Assembly: GCA_030760725.1 (NCBI GenBank)
Contig: JASWHV010000098.1
Coordinates: 62,001-126,000, forward strand
Length of the DNA: 64,000 bases
Direction: 5' to 3'
From: Neostapfia colusana
Taxonomy: Eukaryota > Streptophyta > Magnoliopsida > Poales > Poaceae
In this document: piece by piece, positions 43,142 through 53,733 of the stretch
How positions within the stretch are numbered: the stretch's first letter is position 1
How the letters are laid out: every line of letters starts with the position of its first letter
The notes under the pieces: model-generated
What the model was told of the DNA's origin: nothing
Seen by the model: only the letters and a program-made list of their open reading frames with translations
The model's database searches: none
Position numbers and translations under genes: made by a program

Positions 43142-45942
43142 CTAGGGGTCCCCGGACTCCCGATGAAACCTAGAGGCCACGAGGGCAGCTAAGTCCTCGA
43201 CTTTGGCCCTGGCAGCTTCCTCCTGATCAGCGACGGGTCCTAGACGAACCGGCCCCAGAGAAAAAGAAGGGTCTCGGCTAACGAAGCACGACAGAACGTG
43301 CATCGCAACCTCCTTCGCGAGACCCCGACCTTCCGCTTCCAGCTCATCGGCGATCACTGATTCGAGCCGACCTAGCTCGTCGCCAAGAGACTCAAGGGCC
43401 AGGGCCGCTTCGGACATCGGCCGCGCTGGGGTCTCCACCTGCACAGGGCTGAAACCAAGAGGAGCCAAGGCGGATCCCGCCTTGGCAATGAAGCACCAGA
43501 CCGCCTGGGCCTCGGCAGTTCGCAAGGACTGGAGCCTCTCTACCTCTTGGCGAGCCGCTAGCTCGCGATCCATCGCCGCCTGACGCTCCTTGGAGAGCTG
43601 CTCCTCCCTCGCGGCGACAGCCGACTCACGGAGCCCCAGCTCCTCGGACCGAGCCCTTAGCTCCTCCACCTTGGCCCTCAGCCGGGCGGTGGTTTCTCCT
43701 CCTCGGCCGCAACGGCGCGTTCCCGATCAGCGACGGCGTGCTCCCGACGGGCTACCTGCAGCTGCAACTCCTCCGCGGCGGCGGAACACTCCTTGGCTTT
43801 GGCTTCAGCTTGGGCCAGAGCCTCGCGGTAGGTGGCACGAACCCGCTGGGCCTCTGACTCCAAGCGGCTAATGGCCTTCCTCTGAGTGCCAAGCAGAGCA
43901 CTCATGGCCTCAAGCCTTGACTGCCTTGAGTCAAGGTCCGCCCGGGCCCGCTGCTGCCAGCTGAGAAGGCGTTCCCTCTCGCCGGCCAATGCCTTCTGCT
44001 CCTGCTCAAAGGCAGATTGGAGCTGCCGGGCGCTGGTCTGGACACGCCCCAGGGCGTCCCACATGGGCGCCGGAGCAGGGGGGTAGGAGTTGCGCCGCTG
44101 GACCCCCCTGACGAGTCTAAGACCGGCGGGGGCGCCGGCGCCTCAGCAGCCACGGTGGGACGCTGTCCTAAGCAGGCCAGGGGGCCAGCAGGCGCACCTA
44201 CAGCAGCCCTCCCGTTCTCAAGACCTGGCTTCTGGACTGGTGAAGGAGGGCGGGTAGGAGCAGATGCGGCCACCGCGGAAAATGAACCCGCTGGTGCAGA
44301 GGGTGCCCCCGTCGATTTGGGAGCCATGGGAGCTGCCACGGTCCCCAGGTGCTGAGGCGTGGAGCTTCTGCTGGTTGAAGGCGGCCGGATAAGAGGCCCG
44401 CCCCTGGTAGCCGGTTGGTCCCTGCAAAGAAGAAGAAGCCCTCAGAATAAGAGAAGAGGCAAGAGCTCTGCTCCTATAAGCCAGAAAGAATAACACTTAC
44501 TGGGCAGCATGAGCGCTCCAGCGAGCTTGCAGCACTGGCCTCTGGGCTGTAGCTGAACCGCCAGGACCAGCGGCTGGAACGGTCGCGGAATGGAATGCCT
44601 GGATCCCCGGCGCACTCGCCGGCGTCGCCCCACCAACATCCGTCCTGGGAGCCCCTCCGCTTGAGAAACGATGGCGAGGTACTTGGGCTGATTCGGACGG
44701 CTGCTGTCTGGGGAGAGACCCGCCGGGGAGGGACACTCGGGACCTCTTCGGGTCACCACCCGATGGACCAGCACCTCCGGGAGATGGGAGCAAAGTATCT
44801 CCGGCACCCTGACCCGGCACAGGCGGCACCCTCGGAGGAGACCGGGCGCGTTTCTTCTCTAGATGCCCGGGGGGCGGCTCTTTTCCTTTCCCTTTGTCGG
44901 CGGCTTGGGTTCCGTCGGCTCTGGGGGAGGGTTTGACAGCAGCGGATGCCTCATGCCCTGACCCGGGGTGCTCGGTTCCTGGAATGGTGATACCCCGGAA
45001 GGTATCCCCGACCTGTCGGATGGCGATCCCGATATCATCAAGGTTCGGCATCTTCTGCAGGAGCTCTGACCTCCTCAGAGGCTCCAAGAAGAGGGGGGTG
45101 GCAGAGGGCGGAAGGGCGGGGTCGCCACTGGGAATGTAGTCACCGCTCACCTTGCTCACCATCTCGTTCAGCTCCTTGTCGGAAGGGTCAGAGCCGGGGC
45201 CTCTCTCCAGCCTGGTACAGTCCTGCTCGCCGGTGTAGTACCATGCTGGGCGGCTACGCTGCTGCAAGGGAGCAATACGGCACGACGCAAAGTCCATCAG
45301 CACCATTAGAGACGTCAGCCCCTCGTTGGCCAAGAACCGGATCCGCTCCAAGACCGGGGTGTACTCCTGCTCCAGCTCAGGGATCTCCTCCCAGAAGCGG
45401 CGATCGGTGGTTGGGCTGGCGGTTGGCAGTTGTAGGCGATCGTGCTCGTCGGTCTGCACTACCACCCAGCTCTCCCTCCAGTTTTCCCACCTTGATGCGC
45501 TGAAGGGCAGGAGGTATCCGGAGATCTTGGGGTCTTTGCAGCGATGCTGGAAGTAGTATGCCCCCATCTGAGTCTTTGAGCCACGCCTAGTGGTCCGCAG
45601 CACAAAGAAGTGGCGGAAGAGCGTCACGGAGGCGTGCACCCCCACGAACATCTCGCAGAAGTGGACAAAAACAGCAGCCATTGCGAAGGAATTGGGGGGA
45701 AGATGGTGGAGCTGGAGACCGTATGTCTCCAGCAGGGTGACAAAGAAGGAAGAAATCGGCGGAACAAACCCCGCCAGAGCATAAGCGGTGAAGAAGACTA
45801 TCTCCCCCTTTTCCAGGACCAGGGGGAGAGATCCTCGGTGAAGCCGATGTTTCTGCTCTTCTGAGCGCCAGCCCAGCAGCCTGCGCACTGGCCCGAGCTC
45901 GGAAGAGCGGACGAGGCGCATCGGGAGCTAGTTGGAAGCCAT
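43142..45942 (-). pseudogene. antisense accessory gene of TE4, broken copy
   Basis: Same two-exon plan as TE7. Exon 1 is 45942 to 44501; the intron is 44500 to 44422 with GTAAGTG at the donor and TTTGCAG at the acceptor; exon 2 is 44421 to the stop at 43142. The spliced frame is consistent (phase 2). Lesions are a TAG at codon 5 (45930-45928), and two single-base deletions in exon 2, near 44080 and near 43692. A downstream ATG at 45921 restores most of exon 1. The PF04195-like domain and both halves of the coiled coil are otherwise well kept. Confidence 0.75.
44422..44500 (-). other. predicted 79-bp intron of the TE4 antisense gene
   Basis: GTAAGTG at 44500 and TTTGCAG ending at 44422, with a T-rich tract before the acceptor. 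Removing it joins exon 1 and exon 2 in frame. 79 bp is a normal short plant intron length. Confidence 0.6.
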
Positions 45943-46433
45943 GGCGAAAGAGGGCGCAAGGGCAGGAGAGCCGGGGCGCAAGAGTTCAAGGGAAGTACGA
46001 GCGCAATGCGAAGGGAAGCCGCGATGCGGGTGAGATCCCCTTTTAAAACTTTCCAGGGATGGTTCGGGGTAATTTGAAAACCTCCGGAAACATCGCGTCG
46101 GTGACCTCGTTGGCTCCGAGACCAGGCGCCGATGAAAGGTGGACCCAAGCCGCCTAACTGAAGCGGTGGGGTCAAGGAGTCAGTCTCCTGAGAAGATGAG
46201 CCGGCAAGGCACTTCGGCGGTTCCCGAAGAAAGCGCCGCAACGTGCAGAAGTGGCAGTCTTGGGAACCGCCGCAGTAAAAGCAACCATCAAGTGAGCGCA
46301 CGCTCCCACGATCCCGTGGCCGTTCGTGCTCCGGCAGCGGTCAATTCGGGACTTAGAGGAAGTGCGCGGATCGGAAGAGACGGAGGTCCCACCTCTGGCT
46401 CGCTATCTCCCCCGAGATGGGCCCGGGGGCCAC
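45943..46433 (+). other. TE4 antisense leader and pre-LTR region
   Basis: Same as 38894-39383 of TE7, with TTTTAAAA near 46040 as the possible TATA box of the antisense gene. The final 150 bp are the conserved 3' internal end, closing GGGCCCGGGGGCCAC before the LTR. Confidence 0.5.
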
Positions 46434-47528
46434 TGTCGGTACCTGAGATATGGGGTACCCCCGCGCACAGGGTAAAATGCCTAAGGAACTCGCCCTTCTC
46501 CGCAGGGAGAAGCCCGAAGGCGCCACGCGTCCGGCGGGGCCGGACCTCCCTCTCCTCAGAGGAGAGCTCCGGGCCCGCCATGTGGCATACAGAAGCCGGA
46601 CCTCCCCCTCCGCGGGAGAGAGGTCCGAAGGCGCCGCGTGTCCAGCGGGGACGGACCTCCCTCTCTTCAGAGGAGAGCTCCGGGACTGCCACGTGGCCAA
46701 CAGAAGCCGAGCCTCCCCCTCCGCGAGGAGAGGTCCGGAGGCTCCACGTGCCCCGCGGGGCTGACCCTCCTCTCCTCTGAGAAGGGCTCCGGGCCCGCCA
46801 CGTGGCAGCAGAACGACGCTGCCTGCCCCGAGCGATAGGCAGCGGGAGTAAATACGCCCCATACCTTGCCCGTACAAGGTATTCAAGGCCCGCGTCTTCC
46901 CAAGACGCGGAGACGTGGAGCACGCTTCTGTCAGGTGCCGTTGCACCCAGTCGTATCACAGACTGGCGCGTGGTGTCAGAACCTGTCAGCCAATAAACAC
47001 CGCGACAAGACATCCCATGCCGCCTGCGCCGTCATCAACCACTACGACTAGCATGCGGCATGGGCAGGGCGGCAAGATGAAGACTCAGAAGCCTTCGACC
47101 AGAGACAACTACCGGCATAACTGCAGATACGGTAGATAATAGGCAATCTTCCCGGGACCACCTGTCGGGTCCCGGCTTCCCTTGTAAGCCGCCCGAGTCT
47201 TGGACTATAAAAGGCTCGGGTAGGCGTCGATAGCAAGGGTTCACACTTTGCAACTCATACGCTAGCCATACACTCTCAAGCTGTAACTCACCCCCAAGCT
47301 CAGGCCTCCGGCCCTGAGCAGCAAGCAATACAGCGAGCTCCATAGCTCGCCGTGGACGTAGGGTTTTACGCTCCGGCGGCCTGAACCACGTAAAACTCGC
47401 CGTGTCAAGCTCTTACTAACTCGTCCATCAGCGCAAGCTCTCCGCTAGGGACTAGCCCCTCCGAAAAAAGAACCTCTGCGGGCTGCCCAGTGCAGGCCCG
47501 GGGGAAGTGTCGATCGCACACTTCGACA
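46434..47528 (+). repeat. mosaic LTR shared by TE4 (3' LTR) and TE8 (5' LTR)
   Basis: 1095 bp. It is preceded by a 3' internal end and followed by a primer-binding site and gag, so it serves as 3' LTR on its left and 5' LTR on its right. Left of about 46845 it follows the TE4 5' LTR (GGCCAACAGAAGCCGAGCC; CAGCAGAACGACG; CTCCTCTCCTCTGAGAAGG). Right of there it follows the TE8 3' LTR (AAATACGCC; CGCTTCTG; ATAATAGGCAATC, found only in these two; CTAGGGACTAGCCCCTCCG). TATA box at 47206-47213. Confidence 0.85.
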
Positions 47529-47550
47529 TTTGGCGCGCCAGGTAGGGGGC
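47529..47550 (+). other. primer-binding site of TE8
   Basis: TTTGGCGCGCCAGGTAGG next to the LTR end. Confidence 0.75.
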
Positions 47551-47585
47551 TTTTCCCCTAGCGCGACGAGTTCCCGCCGACGAAG

Positions 47586-50132
47586 ATGACCAAGCTTCCT
47601 TCAGCGGCGAACTCTCCCCCCTCGCCTCTGTGGCAGACCGCGACCAGGAGGGAGTACATGTCGACACACTCGGGACGGAGTGTGTCGGTACGAGCTGGGA
47701 GCCAGCAACCGGCTCTGGCAGCGCCGACCCCGGCAATGCAGGCTCCAACCAGCTTCAAGTCTCCAGTAGCGCTCGGCGCGCCCAGTGGGGGTGCGTTAGC
47801 TGCGGCGAGAGCGCTACTGTACAATCCGCCCGCTGGGGACGCGCCTCAGGCAGCGACCCGGCAGTGGATCCGAGAGGTAGACCGTCTCGTCGTCGCCGCC
47901 GCAAGCCCTCGACCTCGGCGGGGACGACGCTCTCGCCAATCGGCCGCGTCGCTGATGTGCGCACCATTGAATGGCGAGCAGACGGCAGACTCCAGCTCTA
48001 CCAGCCCCCAGTCAACAGATCTGAGGACAGAGCTGGAACAGTGTCACCTGGGTCAAGATGCCCGGATATACCTCGAGCGGCGCCGAGAAAGGCGTCGCCA
48101 CCAAGAGGCTGACGACAGCCTGACGTCGGCCTCGACCCAGCCTGAAGAGCAGACCGTCGCCACGCGATCTCTGCCCCAGGCCTGTGCCGTGCAGAATATG
48201 CCACAGTCGTATGTCCTGCATATGGCGCCCCCGGCCTATGGTGCAGCCTTGCCCATGCCGGGGCATGCGGTGCTCAGTGCGAATCAAGTGTTCGCGGCAC
48301 CAGAACCTGCAGCGACAGAAGCAGGGTGTGCGGCCCTCGCGCCCCACCTTCGCTTCGCGAAATGGCCGCACAAGTTTCAGCCGCTCCTGCCCGAGAAGTA
48401 TGACGGCAGCATCAACCCGGCGGAATTCCTCCAGATCTACTCCACCGCCGTGCTTGCCGCAGGAGGGAATGAAGCCATCATGGCCAATTACTTCCCTGTC
48501 GCCTTGGCTGGCCCAGCTCGGTCTTGGCTCATGAACCTCCCCCAGGGTTCCGTAACTTCCTGGGGAGAGCTTTGCCGACAGTTCATAGCCAACTTCGGCA
48601 GTTCCTACACCCGGCCTGGCACGGAGCTCGACCTCCACGCCATCCAACAACAACCTGGAGAGTCGCTGCGCTCTTTTATCCAGCGGTTCTCCCAGGTGCG
48701 GAACACCATCCCACACATTCAAAATGCTTCTGTGGTGGTGGCGTTCCGACAAGGCGTCCGAGACAAGAAGATGCTTGAGAAACTCGCAACCAGGGAGGTC
48801 CGCGATGCCTCTGAGCTCTTCAGTTTGGCGGACAAGTGCGCCAGAGCAGCCGAGGAACGGAACTGGCACTCACAGCCATCCTCCATGTCAGGAGGGCTGC
48901 CCGGATCTGGTCCTACTCCCGATGGAGGTAGCAGGAAGAACAAGAGCCGGGGCAGAAGCAAGATAAGACCGCCGGCCGTGACCCAAGTCGTCACTGCGGC
49001 GGCGTTCAGTGGGGCTCGAGGTCCGCGCCCTGACAAGAGGCAGCGAAAGTCACCGACCCCGGAAGATAGCCAGGACAACATGTGCCCCGTGCACGGCAGC
49101 TGTCGCCACACTACTGCCGAGTGCCGGGAGATCCGAAGGCTCGCAGAGCGCTTCCGCAAGGGGAAGCGGCAGCGGGCTGATGCCCTGCCCTTCCGTCCAA
49201 AGGAGGATGAGCAGGGGGTGGATGTTCCAGACAACATCGACCACCCAGAGGAGATCCAGGAGTCTCAGCGTGTCGTGAAGGCGGCATGCAATTGTGAGGA
49301 CTCCGGCTCCAGCGACGACGAGCGTCAGAAGAAGCTCTACGTCATATACGGCGGGTCCGCCGACCCCTCGTCCCGAAGCGCAGTCAAGACTCTGCGTCGA
49401 GCGGTAGCGTCGGTGGCGCCACTCCCGAGTGCTGCACCGCACCTTAAGTGGATGGGGACCCCCATCAGCTTTGACGCCACCGACTGCCCCAGGAACATGG
49501 CTGGGGCCGGCTAACTACCGCTCCTGGTGGCTCCTACCATCGCCAACGTGAGAATGTACCACGTTTTGGTAGATGGAGGGGCTGGGCTGAACCTCATCAG
49601 CCGTGCAGCTTTCCAGAAGCTGCAGGTCCCGATGGCCAAGCTCACCCCATCGAGCCCGTTCTCAGGGGTAGGGCCGGGACAGGTTATCCCTACGGCAACA
49701 TTAGTCTCCCGGTGACCTTCGGGGCTCCGGACAGCTATCGAACAGAGTACATTCTGTTCGACGTAGCGGAGATAGACCTCCCCTTCAACGCCATAATCGG
49801 CAGGCCAGCCCTGTACCGGTTCATGGCTGTAGCCCACTACGGCTACCTCGTCCTGAAGATGCCAACACCGACAGGCGTTCTCAGGATTTTGTGGGGACCG
49901 CACTGCTGCAGTGTCGGCCCTGGAGAAGCTCCAAGCACTCGCAACAGCTGGGGCATCAGCCCCCGGCAATACGGAGCCGGACCAGCTCCGCCCGAGAGCA
50001 CGTCACCGTGCTTCCACCACAGCACCCCGGGTGCAACCTCTCGACGAGGGCGGCGTCCCCTTAAAGGTCGTCCAAGTCGGCGCCGAAGCTACCCAGACCA
50101 CCCGGGTAGCCGGGGGCCTGGATAGCAAATAG
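47586..50132 (+). pseudogene. gag: Gag-protease of TE8, one stop and two compensating frameshifts
   Basis: ATG at 47586 (MTKLPSAANSPPS). It is open for 642 codons: basic N-terminus, gag domain at residues about 298-375, zinc motif CPVHGSCRHTTAEC at residues 500-513. A nonsense TAA lies at 49512-49514 (CAA/CAT in others). Protease DGGAG is at 49572-49586. A C is lost near 49690 and a T gained near 49890, restoring the frame; the final TAG is at 50130-50132 after DSK. The full product would be about 848 residues. Confidence 0.88.
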
Positions 50133-53100
50133 GAAGGCGCGCTCGTCACCTTCCTCCGGCACAACATCGACGTGTTTGCATGGCAGCCGTGCAGATGCCG
50201 GGGATCCCCAGGGAGGTGATCGAGCACCACTTGAAAGTCTTCCCCGACGCCCGGCCGGTTCAACAGAAGCCCCGCAAGCAGTCCATCGAGCGGCAAAACT
50301 TCATCCATGAAGAAGTCAAGAAACTGCTGGACGCTGGCTTCATACGGGAGGTCCACCACCCACGGTGGTTGGCGAACCCCGTCGTTGTCCCGAAGGCCGG
50401 CGGGAAGCTCTGGATGTGCATCGACTACACCAGTCTCAATAAGGCATGTCCTAAAGATCCATTCCCTCTCCCTAGAATAGATCAAATAGTAGACTCAACG
50501 TCAGGCTGTGATATGCTGTGCTTCCTAGACGCCTACTCGGGTTTCCATCAGATCCCCATGTCTAGAGAAGACGAGGAGCACACCTCCTTCATCACAGTAG
50601 ACGGTCTTTATTGCTATGTATCTATGCCTTACGGCCTAAAGAATGCACTCCCCACCTTTGTGCGGGTGATGCACAAAACCTTTGGGGAGTTAATAAGAGA
50701 CCTGGTTGAGGTGTATGTCGATGACATAGTTGTCAAGGTCAAGCAGGGGTCAACCCTACTAGATAACCTAGCTTTAGTCTTTGACAAGTTGCGCTCTACG
50801 CGCACCAAGCTGAACCCAGATAAATGTGTGTTCGGCGTGTCCTCTGGGAAGCTCTTAGGGTTCCTGGTCTCCCACCGAGGAATTGAGGCCAACCCAGAGA
50901 AGATCAAGGCCATCCACTTGATGCGGCCCCCTGCCCGCGTCAAGGATGTCCAGAAACTCACGGGATGTCTAGCCGCGCTGAGTCGGTTTATACCGAGGCT
51001 AGCAGAGCGGGCACTCCCTTTCTTTAAGCTCCTGCGCAAGTCAGGCCCCTTTGCCTGGACTAATGAAGCAGAAGAGGCTTCCAGGAGTTGAAGCGACTCC
51101 TGATGACCCTGCCTATCATGGTAGCCCCTGAGCCCGGAGAGCACCTGCTACTCTACATCACGGCGACAACTGAAGTGGTGAGTATGGTCCTCGTCGCAGA
51201 GCAGCCAGACCTCTCGCCCTCGCAACCTGCTCCGGTAGCAGAAGTCAAACACCAGGGGGGCCCGCAGGGCCAAGACAGTCTCCCGGACCCCCTGGAGGTC
51301 CAAGACGACCATCCGGAGGCCCAGGACGGCCTCCCAGACCCCCGAGATAAATCTCCAGGGTCCAATTGGGATCTCCCGGAGGTCCCTCAAGACCCCCCGG
51401 AGCTCCCGGATGATCAAGAAAGCTTAAGGGCCTCCGGGTCCCAGCTCCCGGAGGCCTCCGTGGGTCCACCCACCTCCGGCGGGCCGGGGCCAACGGACGA
51501 GAAGCTCCCAAGCCTAAGAGAGAGGGTCCGAACCATACAGAGGCATGTCTACTACATCAGTGAGGTACTTCATGAGGCCAAGACAAGGTACCTAGAAGTC
51601 CACAAGCTGCTGTATGCGGTGCTCGTGGCCTCCAGGAAGCTCCGCCACTACTTCTTGGCCCACCAGGTCTCGGTAGTCACCTCGTATCCGCTGAAGACGA
51701 TTCTTCACAGCCCCCATGCGACTGGCAACATTGCCAAATGGGCGGCGGAACTGGCGGAGTTTGAGCTGGACTTCCTCCCACGTCATGCAGTCAAGAGCCA
51801 AGCACTGGCTGACTTTGTGGCGGAGCGGACACCAACGAAGACTGACCCAGGGGGCCGTGAAGGCGGTGAGCCAGAGCCCAAAGCTCCGGTCTTCACCGAA
51901 CCCCACTGGACACTCTTCTTCGATGGCTCCTCGCGAAAGCAGGGGGCTGGTGCTGGCGTACTGCTCCTCATGCCATCGGGGGAGCAATTTGGGTATATGG
52001 TGCGTCTCAATTTCAAGGCAACCAACAACATGGCGGAGTATGAAGCACTCATCTTTGGCCTGCAGACAGCCCTGTCTTTAGGCGCTCGCCAGCTGTTGGC
52101 ACAGGGCGACTCCCAGCTGGTCATCAAGCAAGTCAAGGGCGAATGCTCCTGCAATGACCCACAGCTAGCTGCGTATCTGCTTCACGTGCAGATGTTGGAG
52201 AAAGAATTCCTCGCCTTGGATCTGCACCACGTACCGCGCGCTGGTAATGCCGCAGCCGACAACCTTTCAACGAAGGCTTCCACCGGAGCCCCTGCGCCCA
52301 AAGGAGTTTTCGAGAGGACGTTGCTGCGGCCCACAGCCCGGCCTGCCGAGCCGGGCGAAGGGGGCTTGCCCAGCACCTCGAAGCTGGCGGTCCCGGCGGC
52401 CCTACAGCCATGGATGCCGCCAAGGATCGTAAGCGTCACTGGGGACTCCGTGCAACCCAGCGCTCAAGATCCAGACGCTGAAGTCAGACCCGATGCTTGG
52501 ATCACGGAGATCCGGGACTACTTGAAAGACAACATCCTCCCTGATGAATGTGTAACCGCTGAAAGGATTGTGCGTATGGCTAAGAGGTACGCGCTGGTAG
52601 AGGGGGATCTCTACCGGCGTGGCGCCAACCACATCCTATTGCGGTGCATAACCCAGAGGGAAGGCTGCGACTTGCTCGCTGAGATCCATGGAGGCGAATG
52701 TGGAAGTCATTCTTCCTCACGCACGCTTGTCGGTAAAGCCTTCCGGCATGGCTTCTACTGGCCGACAGCACTCCAAGATGCCGTCAAGCTGGTCGAGAGC
52801 TGCAAGGCGTGCCAGTTCCACGCCAAGCAGATCCATACATCGGCTCAGGTGGTACAGATGATCCCGCCCTCATGGCCGTTTGCCGTATGGGGGCTGGACA
52901 TCCTGGGACCATTCCCCAGAACCGTCGGGGGATTCCGGTACCTCTATGTCGCTATCGACAAGTTCACCAAGTGGCCGGAAGCTACACCAGTTGTCACCAT
53001 CAACAAACAATCTGCAGTAAAATTCATCAAGTCTATTGTCTGCCGGTTCGGGGTCCCAAACAGGATCATCACTGACAACGGGACCCAGTTCACCAGCGCA

Positions 53101-53733
53101 GCATTCCAAGACTACTGCGAGGACCTTGGCATTCAGATATGCTATGCTTCTGTCGCCCACCCGAGGAGCAATGGGCAAGTTGAGAGGGCCAACGCGGAGA
53201 TTCTCCGGGGCCTTAAGACTCGCAACTTTGCCAACCTGAAGAAACATGGTGCCAATTGGGTAGATGAGCTTTCGAGCACACTATGGGCTAACCGGACATC
53301 CCAGAGCCGGGCCACCGGGGAGACACCCTTCTTCATGGTGTACGGGGCTGAAGCTGTACTTCCCCCAGAAATCACCATGAAGTCTCACCGTGTCCGGGCT
53401 TACGACGAAGCCATGCAGGACAACCTCCGGCGTGGAGAAATCGACCTCGTCGACGAGGTCCGATTACATGCGGCACTCCGTAACACGCGGTACAGACAAG
53501 TGCTTCGGCGCTACCACCAGAGGTCTGTGCGTGCCCGGGAGCTGCAGGAAGGTGACCTGGTGTTGCGACGTATACTTTCTCGCGAAGGGGCCCACAAACT
53601 CTCCCCTAGTTGGGAAGGCCCCTTCCGAGTCGCGAAAGTATGCCGCCCCGGGTGTGTGCGCCTTTCCACCGAGGATGGGGACCTGCTCCCAAACCCATGG
53701 AACATAGAACACCTCCGTAAGTTCTACCCCTAG
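50133..53733 (+). pseudogene. pol: pol of TE8: RT, RNase H1, second RNase H, integrase; two frameshifts
   Basis: Reads on in the gag frame after the TAG. A two-base loss near 50193 and a one-base loss near 51083 leave three blocks; the last (about 51088-53733) is open for 881 codons. RT YVDD is at 50714-50725. RNase H1 spans about 51110-51830 with the Pro-rich insertion (51205-51530). The second RNase H keeps its acidic residues: FFDGS Asp 51922-51924, MAEYEA Glu near 52035, QGDSQ Asp 52108-52110 and a final Asp 52258-52260. Integrase has the HHCC region (about 52680-52820) and DD(35)E at 52897-52899, 53074-53076 and 53182-53184, then GPF and a C-terminal NIEHLRKFYP. These catalytic residues look intact. 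Confidence 0.9.

Larger units (their letters stand above)
40480..46433 (+). mobile_element. TE4 part 3: gag tail, pol relic, antisense gene, pre-LTR region
   Basis: Continuation of TE4 after TE7, starting with target copy AGCGC. The order is the same as in TE7. It ends directly at an LTR (46434) whose left part matches the TE4 5' LTR and whose right part does not. Confidence 0.88.
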
